DNA of 64,000 nucleotides, taken from assembly GCA_963576735.1 (NCBI GenBank), contig OY755177.1, forward strand, positions 6,324,001-6,388,000, written 5' to 3'. Shown one piece after another: positions 1 through 10,490 of this stretch (its first letter is position 1; every line of letters begins with the position of its first letter). The notes under the pieces are model-generated. The model was not told where the DNA came from. It worked only from the letters and a program-made list of their open reading frames with translations, and did no database searches. The translations under genes were made by a program, and so were the position numbers. The stretch comes from Bedellia somnulentella. Lineage: Eukaryota; Arthropoda; Insecta; Lepidoptera; Bedelliidae.

Positions 1-2561
1 CTTTCAAGCTGTAATAGTACGGACCTGCAGCTACCACCCCATGCACCTATGCAGTATGTTAAAATAGACTCACACAATGCGTAATACACTATCTTTAGTG
101 TTTCTTTGTCCATAGCGTGGCGAAGATTTTTAAAAACTGACATTAATTTACGTACTCTTGAAGAAAGCAATTCAATATGGGGCCTAAAAGAAAGTTTATT
201 ATCGATAATAACTCCAAGATACTTTATCGTTTCACATTCACTCAATTTAGGACATTGACAATGAACAAGCCTTTCACAACTAGAATTATGAGATACTATA
301 ATCAATGGTTCATGTGGCTGTGTGTTTTGTCGAATACTAAAAGTAAGAAATTTAGTTTTAATAGTATTTAGACTTAACAAGTTAGCTGTCATCCAGTGTG
401 AAACCTTATCAAAACCTTCCTGTGCGTGTTGCCTAGCCTTTTCCCAATTTTCACCCCAAAACAGGAGAGCAGTATCATCAGCGAATGTAAAAACTTCTCC
501 TTGGAGTAGTTTGGTGTTACACAGATCGTTGATGTACAGGAGGAAGAGAGTTGGTCCAAGGACGCTTCCCTGGGGTACACCATAGTATATAGGTTGCGGG
601 TCACTAATTATTGAATCCACCTTAACAGACTGGGTCCTATCTGACAAGTAATCCTTAAATAACTGCAACTGTAAGTCACGTATTCCATAGCACTGAAGTT
701 TGTTTAATAGATTAGAAACATGAACACTATCAAAAGCTTTTGCTAGATCAATAAAAATCCCTATGCATTTTCTACCCTTATCAAGATTATCAGCAACCGT
801 GTTTGTCAAATTTGTGACAGCATCAGTGGTTGAGAAACCCTTACGGAAACCATATTGTTTGCTTGATAATAGTTGTTTCGATTCTAAATAATTAACTAAG
901 CGTTTGTTTATAACTTTCTCAAGAATTTTGGCCATTGTTGGAAGAAGGGATATTGGTCTATAATTTCCAAATATTTTTTTATCACCACTTTTATGTACTG
1001 GTATAACAGTTGCATGTTTTAGTACTTTTGGGAAAATCCCAGCTGTAAAAGATAAGTTGATCAAATGTACTATTGGACCAGTAAGTATTTGTTTGTTTTG
1101 TTTAAACACAGCAGTAGGTACCATATCATGACCAGAACTTATTTTGTTACTTAAACTATTTATTACTTCTATAACCTCCGTTGAGTCTGTATGAAGCAAA
1201 ACAAAAGAATCTTTTTGTCTAAACTTTGGCATTGGAGTAGTGTAGGTACTAGTTTTATTTTTCATAATATCATCAGCCAAGGATTTGCCGACATTTGCAA
1301 AATATTTGTTGAGTTCCGTAACCTGGTTTTTGGGATTTTTGTCACCTAATAATAAATCTAGAGATTTTAATTTCTTGGGCTTATAGTTAGTTAGGGAGTT
1401 TATCACCTGCCATGTTGCTTTCATATTTATTGCCCTTGCTTTCTGTAATTCACTACGCTCGTAGTTCGCTTTGATCTTACGCAGCAAATCGTTGCAAAAG
1501 TTTCTATATCTTATGTACGAAATTCTAAGGACTGTGTTTTGAGAGTTTTTTTTCAATTTTAGATGCATTTTATCTCTATGATTCATACACTTCAATAGAC
1601 CAGGTGTAATCCATGGTTTTAGAGGTATTTTGCGCTTTGAAAGTACTTTTACTTTCGTATTTGAAGTTACAATTTTAGACAGGGTATTTACAAAAGATTC
1701 TGTAGCTATGTTACAGTCAGTACACATTAAAACCGGTAGAAAATCGGTTTCGGCAATATTATTCGATATTTCGGTGTAGTCGATTTTTGTAGTGGTTTTA
1801 TTAATCATTCTAATGGGCTTCAGAGATTCAACACCTAAAAATGTTGTAAAGTGATCTGTAAGTGAGTTTTTGATAACCATAGTTTTTGACTCAAAATTTG
1901 ATCTAATCATCACATGGTCTAGACAGCTGTCGCATCTAGTGGGAAAAGTGTGCCCAGCCAAAATTCCATGAGACGATGTAAGATTAAGGTAACACTCGGC
2001 ATGATTATTGATAGGAGAACTGAGGATATCTATATTTAAGTCACCCACAATAAAAATGTTTTGGAATTTATTTAATGAATTAAGTAAATAGTCTAGTGAA
2101 TTAATAAAATTGTCAATATTTTTAAAGCTAGGGGATCGGTAAATAGAGATAACTGCTACAATATTGTTAACTACTGTAACAAGACAGTTTGCATCCTTAA
2201 ACTCGGGCTCAAAAGTATAACAGTTTATTCCCTCCTTGACATAAACAACTAAACCATCATTCTGGTTATGGTTAGATCTAGTGGAAAAATTACTGTAACC
2301 GGGTAGCAATGGTATGTGATATGTTTTTGAGAGCCAGCATTCGGTCAGAGATATGATATCAGGGTCCAGGTTCATTCGTGCCAGTAAAAGCTGGAAACCT
2401 GATATATTACATCCTATGCTCCTAATATTTTGAGACATTATTCCCAACTTTGGTGTTTTGTCAATGAACTTTGAAATCTCATCGACATTACAAGTAAACG
2501 CATTAGAAACAGTCAGATTGTCCAAATCCCGCGTTATTTGTAAGAAGTCTGTTTCAACCAT
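1..2561 (-). CDS. LINE ORF2: endonuclease/reverse transcriptase, open to window edge
   Basis: ORF2 nicks the target DNA and reverse-transcribes the element RNA. I checked every in-frame triplet from the ATG at 2561 (in-frame stop directly upstream) to position 3 and found no stop: 853 codons, still open at the edge. An APE-type endonuclease comes first: SQNIRS near codon 42, LTECWL near 73, GDLNID near 172, LTDHFT near 236. The reverse transcriptase follows: GDKKIFGNYRPISLLP near 530, AKAFDS near 610, YGVPQGSVLGP at 660, and FADDTALLF near 694, with both catalytic aspartates kept. The thumb-like KYLGVIIDNKLSF block follows. The C-terminus is missing only because the window ends. An undisturbed frame of this length suggests a young, possibly functional copy. 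Confidence 0.95.
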   Translation of the reverse strand, partial: MVETDFLQITRDLDNLTVSNAFTCNVDEISKFIDKTPKLGIMSQNIRSIGCNISGFQLLLARMNLDPDIISLTECWLSKTYHIPLLPGYSNFSTRSNHNQNDGLVVYVKEGINCYTFEPEFKDANCLVTVVNNIVAVISIYRSPSFKNIDNFINSLDYLLNSLNKFQNIFIVGDLNIDILSSPINNHAECYLNLTSSHGILAGHTFPTRCDSCLDHVMIRSNFESKTMVIKNSLTDHFTTFLGVESLKPIRMINKTTTKIDYTEISNNIAETDFLPVLMCTDCNIATESFVNTLSKIVTSNTKVKVLSKRKIPLKPWITPGLLKCMNHRDKMHLKLKKNSQNTVLRISYIRYRNFCNDLLRKIKANYERSELQKARAINMKATWQVINSLTNYKPKKLKSLDLLLGDKNPKNQVTELNKYFANVGKSLADDIMKNKTSTYTTPMPKFRQKDSFVLLHTDSTEVIEVINSLSNKISSGHDMVPTAVFKQNKQILTGPIVHLINLSFTAGIFPKVLKHATVIPVHKSGDKKIFGNYRPISLLPTMAKILEKVINKRLVNYLESKQLLSSKQYGFRKGFSTTDAVTNLTNTVADNLDKGRKCIGIFIDLAKAFDSVHVSNLLNKLQCYGIRDLQLQLFKDYLSDRTQSVKVDSIISDPQPIYYGVPQGSVLGPTLFLLYINDLCNTKLLQGEVFTFADDTALLFWGENWEKARQHAQEGFDKVSHWMTANLLSLNTIKTKFLTFSIRQNTQPHEPLIIVSHNSSCERLVHCQCPKLSECETIKYLGVIIDNKLSFRPHIELLSSRVRKLMSVFKNLRHAMDKETLKIVYYALCESILTYCIGAWGGSCRSVLLQLE

Positions 2562-2863
2562 TTAAAAATATTGTTTGATTATAAGAATTGATAGTAATAT
2601 AATTAAATGCGCTTACTTGAATAATCTCAAAAATAGATCTAAGACAGTAAGAAATTACGAAAATAGTGACGTATATTTGCAACCAAAAAACAATTAATGT
2701 AGCGAGTGTACCTTGCGAAGATAAAATGTGAATGTAAGTGATTTGTGAAAGTGTATTGTTTGTCAAGTGTAAATGTAGTAACAAAAGCAATTTTAAACAA
2801 AAATAATATCTAAGGTTATACAAAATTATAATAATTGAAAACCGCCTTAGCATTTCTGTAAAT

Positions 2864-3157
2864 CTAAATAGTATTTTTTCCAATTTGTTGATTAAGATCC
2901 TCGACGGAACGGATAGTGATAACTGGTGCGCCCTCTGATTTCCTAACGAGTATCGACCCATTTTTCGTCCAAGCAAAACGAAAATTATGCTGTTTTGTTC
3001 TAGCTCTTGTTTCACGAAAAAGTTCTCGATTTTGTTTTGTTAAACGTTCATTTACATAAATTGGCTGCCCTGGACCTTCAACTATGCCTTCTGTGTTTAT
3101 ATTTCTTCGTGATTTCGCGTTTTTAAGAAAGTACAACAAAACAATAACAAAAGTGGG
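2864..3157 (-). pseudogene. LINE ORF1, C-terminal fragment (FP25K-like domain)
   Basis: About 97 codons are open from just after a stop at 3158-3160 to the stop at 2864-2866. The segment GPGQPIYVNERLTKQNRELF, followed by FAWTKNGSILVRKSEGAP and ITIRSVEDL, matches the C-terminal domain shared by ORF1 proteins of CR1-like insect LINEs and the baculovirus FP25K family. In these LINEs ORF1 is thought to bind the element RNA. The N-terminal half (coiled coil or zinc finger) is missing because the element is 5'-truncated, so this is a non-functional remnant. It lies 302 bp upstream of ORF2 in the same orientation. Confidence 0.85.
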
Positions 3158-3799
3158 TCACACACGTTTGATTAATGGTTTTCATACTTTTCCCGACGGT
3201 TTTTTGTCACAATTAAACTGAATATGTATTCAATAAAGGCTAATTTGTTCAGGTTATTAATGATTATTTACAAAGTTACCAATCAAATCTAACAAGACGC
3301 GGCCGCTTTTACATTTTCTTAATAACTTTTACCGGTGCAAATTTACTTACGAAGTATGTAGTTAGAAGTTACTCGTACATGTTATGCAACCTTTGCAATC
3401 GAAACCCAAAACCCTAGTTTTACTTGGCATTTAGAGATATGACGATATGATATTATGTACTCGGAAGATGTAACTTACGTTCCTTCACGAACTACCATTA
3501 TTATTCTGATTTAAAAAATATATATTCTCTACATCTGATCTTGTCATTCAAAGCGCAATATTCTAGATTGGTTGGCAGCACTTCCTATACTCCTGTAATT
3601 CCTGATTTTTTTTGTAACCTGCCCGGCTAGTACGAGCGGTGTTTAAACTAGTTATCGCGTGGGATAAAGCAGCCATCTCTTAGGCACTTACTTAGTATCG
3701 TATACTGCCATCTCATTCTAACCGTTATCGTGTCGATAAAATTGCGCTCGTGCTTGCCCAGCTGGTCACCAGAGTACCCGTTTTTAGGCCAACTATAGG
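3158..3799. other. Gene-free unique-looking stretch
   Basis: AT-rich sequence without a recognisable open frame or RNA gene. It contains a NotI-like GCGGCCGC near 3299 and some GC-richer sequence around 3620-3780 that I cannot assign to a repeat family. Confidence 0.5.
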
Positions 3800-3976
3800 T
3801 ATAATACCCGCCAGCTATAGATTAAAATAAAAGAGTAGTCAGAGCTTCAGAATTTGTAAAATATAGATTTTTTGGGTCTGCACATCGCTTAAAAATCACT
3901 GAAGCTCTGAAACCCCTAGTCGACTAAAATCGTCGCCTATTATAATACCCGCAGGTCGACAGGGTTGGTACTATTT
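3800..3976 (-). repeat. SINE-A copy, degenerate
   Basis: Reading the minus strand, diverged blocks of SINE-A occur in the right order: a GTCGACCTGCGGGTATTATA-like 5' part, then TTTTTAAGCGATG, then the CTGAAGCTCTGACTACTC and CTATAGCTGG-like 3' part. A short AGCTTCAG/GAAGCTCTGA piece is duplicated inside. It is old and strongly diverged. Confidence 0.55.
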
Positions 3977-4184
3977 GAAGCAGTCACTACACAGCCTACA
4001 AGTACATACAAAACTTAAAGTTTTGATCTTCCAACGTTCGTCACTAGAGTACTACAACTGAAAGTTGGTTACCATAAATATTTTTTGTCACTCTCACCTA
4101 ACTATCCACCCTTATAAGTCTCAGGATACGGGAACAGTTTATTAATCTATCACAATAAAGGCTTCCTAGACCAAAATCATTATT

Positions 4185-4336
4185 CCCTCAGTCACGTTTG
4201 GAAGTTACTTGCATGCACGAAGGTAGTGTGCAATTGTGCATCGCCCAATAATCACTTAAAAAGCCCATCATCTTAGTTAGCTCTTGCAACACACGCAGGG
4301 AATGATAGTGCTATTCTAAGCTGTGGCTACGCAGAT
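4185..4336 (-). repeat. SINE-A copy, degenerate, 3'-truncated
   Basis: The right end (CTATTCTAAGCTGTGGCTACGC) is the diverged SINE-A head in minus orientation. Left of it are the AAAAGCCCATCAT and GTGCATCGCCCAATAATCAC blocks. The 3' tail is missing. Confidence 0.6.
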
Positions 4337-4388
4337 ACTGTCCTTCTACTAATTGGCAAATTTACATACAATGTTACAAATATAAAAT

Positions 4389-4612
4389 GGCTGTAAAGCG
4401 GCGGCTAAGAATAGTACTAACCCATTTCTTCCCGCTGGTGCTGCAATAGGCGCCATAGGTTTTTGAATAAGTGTTGATAGACGTCAGGTTTTTAGAGACC
4501 CAACTACCAATAAACTTAACAGTATTTTATTCACTCGACTTTTTAAACTAAATGAGATTTTTCTGGTCTTAAGTTCGGCTACCCTTTAAGGATTTTTTGC
4601 CATGATTGTTTA
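4389..4612 (+). repeat. SINE-A copy, degenerate
   Basis: The plus strand shows the SINE-A order: head (GGCGGCTAAGAATAGTACTA), CCCATTTCTTCCCGCTGGTG, GAGACCCAACTACCA, then GTTCGGCTACCCTTTAAGGA. The ATGT tail is gone. It lies inverted relative to the neighbour at 4185-4336. Confidence 0.65.
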
Positions 4613-5749
4613 TATTATAAGACAGAAAGTTCGTCTTTATTGAAACCACTTGTCATTGAGGGTGTGGCTTATAATAACTTAATGAAATAGCTCCCAATCA
4701 TAGCTCCATGCAAACCTCCTGCAGAGAAATAAGTAACCAAAGCAATAAAAGTAACAGTCTCGTACGTCTTAACAAATTTTTTATCTATCTCCGAAATGGA
4801 GGGTGACAATTTATTTACTCCCTCTAGGCAGGGGTTCCATCCCTTTAAACGCAATAAAAAAGTATTATTTATTTCTTATTTATTTCCTCAAATGGTGCGC
4901 CTTGCATAGTAATTGAAGGAATTCGGAACAAAATTTTCAGGAATAAAATATTTCTTTACAAACGCAATTTGTAAGTTTTTTCTTCATGCGAATTCAGAAC
5001 AAAGAGTTAAATTTGTAGACATAAAATTGTAGAAAAACTTTGATGACCAAATTTTAAATATTCATGGTTTTCTAATGTTTTTTCGGTCGGGGAGAAAAGG
5101 TATGACCCTCTTTTTCCAGTGTGTGACCTAAGAAGGAATAGATAATTCTTAATGTATTAGGTAGGTGATCACCTAAATTCCTCTAATTCACAACATTGTC
5201 TTCTTTTGTGTTTATACCAAACATTTCCAATTTATTATATTGTTTCCTCTTAAATACTTAGAAGCGAAGTAAAATAGAAGTTTATTATAGCTTCTCTCTA
5301 ATAAAACTAAGCGCCTCACTTATGTTGCACTAAAACATAAGCGCTCATTTGAATAGAACACCAACTAATAAGGAAACTAATTGATAACTTTTCAGAACTC
5401 CGAAGTCGGCGACAGCAAAAGTTAAGGCAACATTTACGTACAGCAGCCGACGACACAACGCCACCTCAACAGTTGTTCATAGTGATGTGGTTAAACTGTT
5501 TAACACTTTGTTATATTATGTATTGTATTTTAGCAGAAAATTGGTTGCCATGACAATTAAACAGAGTGTTTATCGAATTGAATAGATTTTATATGAGAAA
5601 TTATTATAAAAGTTTCATTGGAAGTATTATGTTCATTTGAATGTTTTTGTAAGTTCTTTAGAAACTAAAAAATTAACTTAAATGTTCAATTCATTTAAGT
5701 TTCATTTGGAAGCAATGTTCTTTTAAATGTTTTTAATATAATTTTTGTA
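4613..5749. other. Gene-free AT-rich stretch
   Basis: No coding features are visible. A 61-codon minus-strand frame at 4669-4854 shows no family motif. Around 5400-5470 there is a short GC-richer segment with no recognised identity. Confidence 0.5.
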
Positions 5750-5997
5750 GCCGTGTGAAGCTGGCTTAGAGTGTCACTACCCCATTCTACCCACGGGTGT
5801 CGTAAAAGGCGACTAAGGGTATGGGGCTTTTTTAAGTGTTTTTTGGGCAATGCGGTTGCAGTCCCATCACTTACGATACTTGATTTATAACATCTTCTCC
5901 CCTATCAACTTCTAAATGTGGCTGAGGAGTTTCTAGCTCTGAAGTTCTGGCTACCCCTTCTTGGGATTTATAGCTGTGAGTATATATATGTACGTAT
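5750..5997 (+). repeat. SINE-A copy, near full length ('GGGTGTCG' subtype)
   Basis: The head CCGTGTGAAGCTGGCTTAGA is followed by CACGGGTGTCGTAAAAGGCG, the GCAATGCGGTTGCAGTCCC block, CCCCTATCAACTTC, and the 3' block CTGGCTACCCCTTCTTGGGA, ending in TGTGAGTATATATATGTACG. This is one of the two head subtypes in the window; the other has GGTGGGTGTACGTAAGAGGC. Confidence 0.85.
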
Positions 5998-7130
5998 AAT
6001 CTCCATCCAAATTTACATCTTTACTTATAAAGATATAATTTAATTTAATCAATGATAACATGTGCGTTGTTGATTCTATTAAATAATTTACTTAACCCGT
6101 AATGTGTAGCGTCACTAGCTGTCACGTCAGCATAATCCGTAAATTAATATGAATCCCTAATTTGTGCGCAAGTGTTGCAGCTCACAACTTTCCAGACTTC
6201 TGCAAATTGGATAAACACGTGTGAGATACAGACGTGGTTGCTCCAACTCTTCACAACTTCAATTGGCTGGATATTCAACTATCTTACGTGGAACATCCTT
6301 CAAGACTTGTAACAGCTGTCATCATGTATTTGCTCAAAGATTAATAATATTTTGCAGGTTATTGCCCTTGATTTTATTAAAGTTTTTTTTTAAGGTTGGA
6401 TATTTTTTCGTATTTCTGTTGAAAACTAAATTGACTTACAAATATCCAAGGAACTGTATTTCCATATGACTTGCATTGTATAATTTAAACGACTACATTA
6501 TATTTGGGACTTAAAAATCTCTTCTATACAAAAATTTAACATTTACTTTACTAATTAATATTTTTCTAGATATGGACAGGTTTTTCCAAAGGTATTTGCT
6601 CTGCTTGCTTCAATATTTCATATAAAAAAAATCAATGTATTCACAGATCAAAGTTTCCGATTTTATTTATAACTAGTTGTGAACAATGAACGCCATATTT
6701 AGTCACGAATGACATCCGAATCAACGTTTTAATTTTTTTTAATTATATCCCAATGGAAGCCAAAAATGAGAATGAATAATAAATAATAAAAGCCGGAAAT
6801 AAAGCAGCGAAACTATCCAGGAGCATATTTTAGTAGTCAGAGCGAGCGAGTGATTTCATCACGTTATGAAGGGGGCGTATCTTCCACTGAGTAATGAGAA
6901 TAAATTGCCCCGTCTCGCGGACTCTGCCCCACCTAACTTCTGAATTAGCGCATTCCCCAACACTTTTATGCGATTTATCTTAGTTTTAACTTCTGATTTA
7001 TTGTGTAAGGGTTCTGTTTTATTATTTAGATTATAATTTTTCACTTCCATTAACATGTTTAGTGGGACAAATGAACAAAATATTCACACGGTAATTTGAA
7101 AAATAGCTTGTTTTACTATTTAATCTGAAT
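5998..7130. other. Gene-free stretch
   Basis: No supported gene. The short open frames at 6221-6469 (plus) and 6859-7056 (minus) have no recognisable domain. A GAGCGAGCGAG run near 6841 is low-complexity. Confidence 0.5.
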
Positions 7131-7245
7131 TATACCTATACTCACGGCTATAAATTTCAAAAATGAGGAGCCAGAATTCAGAATTTAAAACTCCTCGGCT
7201 ACTTTTGGTAGTTGACAGAGTAAGTGATTATAAAACTAAGGATGG
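7131..7245 (-). repeat. SINE-A copy, 5'-truncated
   Basis: The tail end (CCTATACTCACGGCTATAAA in plus orientation) and the GCCAGAATTC and GGCTACTTTTGGTAGTTGAC blocks are present. The head half is missing, which fits 5' truncation during reverse transcription. Confidence 0.65.
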
Positions 7246-7427
7246 CTGAAGGCCACATCTCTCGTCTACTTCTTAAAAATCACCTCTAACGACACTCACG
7301 GAAATAAGCGGATTAATATGACTCTAAACAGTTAGGTTTCCTGAAAACTAACTGATACCAATACTTAATAACCCGATGCTCAGATATTACTTTTAGTATT
7401 TTCTAAGACTTTCACGATTGCACATTT

Positions 7428-7650
7428 TAATTAAAACAACTTTTGACTTTCGGATATTTTAATCGCGTGTTATTACATGGTTTTTTAAAGCCCGACGTTT
7501 CGAAAAACTTTAACTTTAGGTATAATGACAAATAACACCTCAGTCTTCCCGTGACCATGATAACTGAAAAGTTTTCGAAACGTCGGGCTTTACAAAACCA
7601 TGTAATAACACGTGATTTAAATATCCGAAAGTCAAAAGTTGTTTTAATTA
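7428..7650. mobile_element. Foldback DNA element (MITE) with ~85-bp inverted repeats
   Basis: The left arm starts at TAATTAAAACAACTTTTGAC and runs to about 7520. The right arm, its near-complete reverse complement, ends at 7650 (...GTTGTTTTAATTA). The arms share AAAGCCCGACGTTTCGAAAA and the CATGGTTTT/AAAACCATG block, with only about 40 bp between them. No coding capacity. A single end of the same family recurs at 51193-51227, so this is a dispersed family and not a local hairpin. The superfamily is not clear; TA-rich ends would suit a Tc1/mariner-type insertion. Confidence 0.85.
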
Positions 7651-8295
7651 CAGTGTACACGGAGTAAAGTCTCCACACAATGTTTGTTAATAAATTAAGC
7701 ATTCGTAATTTATAATATAGTGGTAACTACCCATGTAATCTTTACATAGACGAATTTAAAACTGAACTCTTTCGTTTTTACCTATAGCCGTGAGTATGTA
7801 TGTTAATTGCTACCATGCACTAAGCTGAATTAAGAGGTTTATTTTACATATAATCGGAAAAACAATTGAGATCATGTCTTTTGTACCTGCAGTTATGTGC
7901 AAAGCGTCCATTTTGCAATTATTCCAAAAGAATCAACTTTCAAATTAAAACTATACTACATAAAAAGCAGTAATTTTAATTTAATTAATAATAATAAATC
8001 TAAAAGTTAATGTTGATTATAAGTTGATGAATTAACAAGGACTAGGCGTATTATTTATTATTACGTAAACAGAATTCACTGAAAGTTATTCATGGATTTG
8101 GTGACTTTTTTGCAACCTGTCTTAGTCCGATTTATTACGTCGCACGCACCATAGTGAAATCTTTCCATAGCTGTTGTTATAAATTATTTCCGGCAACTTC
8201 AAAACATATACTTCTACTACAATAAATTCCAAAGCGAGGTAGAAAGAAAGAGCTTAAGATTCAGAAGTTGAAAGGAGAAAATAATTAAAAATATA
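7651..8295. other. Gene-free AT-rich stretch
   Basis: Nothing recognisable beyond AT-rich sequence. Confidence 0.5.
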
Positions 8296-8430
8296 GGATG
8301 ATTGGTGATGGGTCTCCAGCCATTTCCTCCAACAACCACTTAAATAGCCCCAAACCACTAAGTCGCTTTCTTATGACGCCCACAGAAAGCAATGTGTTAG
8401 TGCTATTTTAAGTTGACATTACACAGCATT
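8296..8430 (-). repeat. SINE-A copy, head half only
   Basis: The blocks GATTGGTGATGGGTCTCCAG, AAATAGCCCCAAACCACTAA, CGCCCACAGAAAGCAATGTG and AGTTGACATTACACAGCATT correspond to the SINE-A middle and head in minus orientation. The 3' half is absent. Confidence 0.75.
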
Positions 8431-9390
8431 AATTTTCTGCCCAGCGACATTAAAACTATTCTGCTTATGCTGGCCAAACCGAAAATACATAATTGTTTTG
8501 TTTACGTTCTTATTTTGTAAGTTGTCATTTTCCGGATAAATAAGTGCAAATAAATAATGTAATATATTATTTATGTGCAAACCATTTTTGTATTTTTACG
8601 ATTCTATTTGAATTAGCGACAGCGAGAAACTTTAACAAAAATGCTGAAAATCATCCAATTAAAATTAAAAAATAAGACTCACGAATTTCACAAAAAAAAA
8701 CAGCTAAAAACAGAACATAATAAAAAAAAAGATATAGCAAACAAACCGTGCAACTGACATCAAAACTCAGTTTCAGAACAATATGTCCGAGATCAATTTT
8801 TATTCCGTATCGTTTGACATGCAAAAGACAAGCGTAGACATTGTTTGTCACAGGAACACGGGGGTGTGGCGCCGTGATGCAGTGGAGCGCTGCATCTCTT
8901 GAATGCCGACTAGTGATTTTTATATGGCTTTGAATATTGCATGAACTGTCCCGTCCTACGATATGTATGAGAAGTACAGTGTACGCAAAGTCACAAAAGG
9001 TTCTTATATATTTTAATGAGGAGACAAAAGAAAAGGTTAAATGTTATGTTATTTGATTTCTTTGTAAAGATGTTTATTCTTTCGATCCGTGTTCGTAGAA
9101 ACAAGTATTGAATAAAAAAATATTTTGGAATGATTTGTATTGTAGAGCTTAAATTAAAATTTCTTTTTTATTTTTTTATTCATATGGATGTTGCATATGT
9201 ATTAAAAGTAATTTTAAACTTTTCTAAATAAGGTTTGCAATTCCAGACATGAAAATAACCGAAAGTAAATAAAGTAAACAATAACTATATGATTCTGTAC
9301 CAAATTTAATGATAATTGAAAGCTGAGATTTTTTTATATGCAAGCCTTAAATATATATGAATTAGCTATGGGAAATATTTTGATAATATA
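8431..9390. other. Gene-free stretch; holds source copy of a 57-bp duplicated segment
   Basis: No coding features are supported. 9095-9151 (GTAGAAACAAGTATTG through ...TGTAGAGCTTA) is repeated, diverged, inside the SINE-A at 9514-9570. Confidence 0.5.
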
Positions 9391-9686
9391 CGTACATACA
9401 TAATAGACACGGGCTTGAATCCCAAAAAGTAGTAGCAGAGTTTCAGGGCTAGAAACTACTCAGCCACATTTGGAAATTGATAGGGGAGAAGATGGTATAA
9501 ACAAAGTAACGTAGTAGGAACAAGTATTAAATACAAAATAAATTTGGAATGATTTGTACTGTTGAGCTTAGATAAAAACCGCATCGCCAAAAAACCACTT
9601 TCAAAGAAAGCACCATAACAATAGTAGTACGATACCCGTGGGTAGAAAAGGGTAGTGATATTCTAAGCTGGAGCACTACTATAGGG
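9391..9686 (-). repeat. SINE-A copy interrupted by a 57-bp foreign segment
   Basis: The tail (CGTACATACATA) and the GCCACATTTGGAAATTGATA block lie on the left. The AACCGCATCGCC block and head (TTCTAAGCTGGAGCACTACT) lie on the right. Between them 9514-9570 is not SINE sequence but a near-copy of 9095-9151. The SINE belongs to the GATACCCGTGGGTAGAAA subtype. Confidence 0.8.
9514..9570 (+). repeat. 57-bp segment duplicated from 9095-9151
   Basis: Both copies share the blocks AACAAGTATT, TGGAATGATTTGTA and GAGCTTA in the same order and orientation with near-equal spacing. The copy here sits inside a SINE-A. Confidence 0.75.
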
Positions 9687-10272
9687 CACATAAAAATAAT
9701 GGCTGATAAAATAAACATTTATGTATTTATTTCCATTTCTTACGTTTGTTAATTTCAAGTTGCGAAATCGGTGTGACTGCACCTTCTGAACAAAATGTTT
9801 AAACTTTCAAAACCCGAGATTTAACTGTCGCAACGCCCACTTTAAGCTTAACAAATGCAAAGCTGTCCTCTTTTATTTCAGTACTAAATTGACTATATAT
9901 TTTACCAGACTAAGCTTTTTAAAGTTTAAATAAATATATTTTGTGTCTGTTTTTATTCGACATGTACAAAACCGAATATACACAAGGGTATAATCCTACA
10001 CTAGGATAGTGCGAGTTTCAGCAATAATGATTTTCCAGTCATTCTACTCAACCGATTTTGGGAAACGTAAAAAATAAGAATATTGACGACGATGAGTTGG
10101 CATCAAATTATTCACAAATAAGTCTCTCCTCTCGGTAGATATACAATTTATGATATTACTCTTAAGGATCAATAAATCGTAACTCGATATTTAATGCTAT
10201 ATTTATCTACTTTAATGTCATTTTGAATTTTTCTATGATAATAATATGGTATCCCTGATGTAAAAGTTTTGA
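9687..10272. other. Gene-free AT-rich stretch
   Basis: No open frame or repeat that I can identify. Confidence 0.5.
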
Positions 10273-10490
10273 TTGCCAAACTCAAGTAGACCTGGTCGAA
10301 TGCACCCAGAAAAATGGGCTAAAACATTGACTGAATTAATGCTTACAGATAGACACCGGCACAGTGGAAGGCCCAGAAGGAGATGGAGGGACGACCTAGA
10401 CAAGTTCGAACCAGGGTGGGTCTGTACAGCTTGGGACAGGGATGTGTGGGCTCAAAATTTTGAGGCCTTTGCCCAGCAGTGGAAAACAAT
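10273..10490 (+). pseudogene. LINE ORF fragment: C-terminal end of an RTE-like endonuclease-reverse transcriptase
   Basis: The frame reads HPEKWAKTLTELMLTDRHRH, then GRPRRRWRDDLDKFEPGWV, DRDVWAQNFEAFAQQW. The GRPRRRWRDDLD...W...D...W...FAQQW pattern is typical of the extreme C-terminus of lepidopteran endonuclease-reverse transcriptase LINEs, downstream of the RT domain. Only about 70 codons remain, without RT or endonuclease motifs, so this is a dead 5'-truncated relic. It differs from the RTE family at 35838-36413, whose equivalent segment reads GRPRRTHLDQIESVLKKAG. Confidence 0.8.

Larger units (their letters stand above)
1..3157 (-). mobile_element. Non-LTR retrotransposon (LINE, CR1/Jockey group), 5'-truncated, runs off left edge
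   Basis: The minus strand carries, in order, the C-terminal end of ORF1 (3157-2864), a spacer of about 300 bp without coding features, and a long open ORF2 (2561-1). This is the standard order of a CR1/Jockey-type LINE. The ORF1 frame is closed by a stop at 3158-3160, and the known N-terminal part of such proteins is absent, so the element is 5'-truncated near 3125-3160. Its 3' end lies outside the window. The clade (CR1 versus Jockey) is inferred from ORF1 domain type and RT blocks, not from a tree. It differs from the second LINE at 42600-46492. Confidence 0.93.

Noticed and set aside
4669..4854. 61-codon minus-strand frame resembling a membrane peptide
   Set aside because: No homologous motif recognised and the region is AT-rich, between degenerate SINEs; chance frame more likely.
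8867..8920. GCCGTGATGCAGTGGAGCGC as another tRNA-like SINE head
   Set aside because: Only an A-box-like word is present, with no B box at the right distance.
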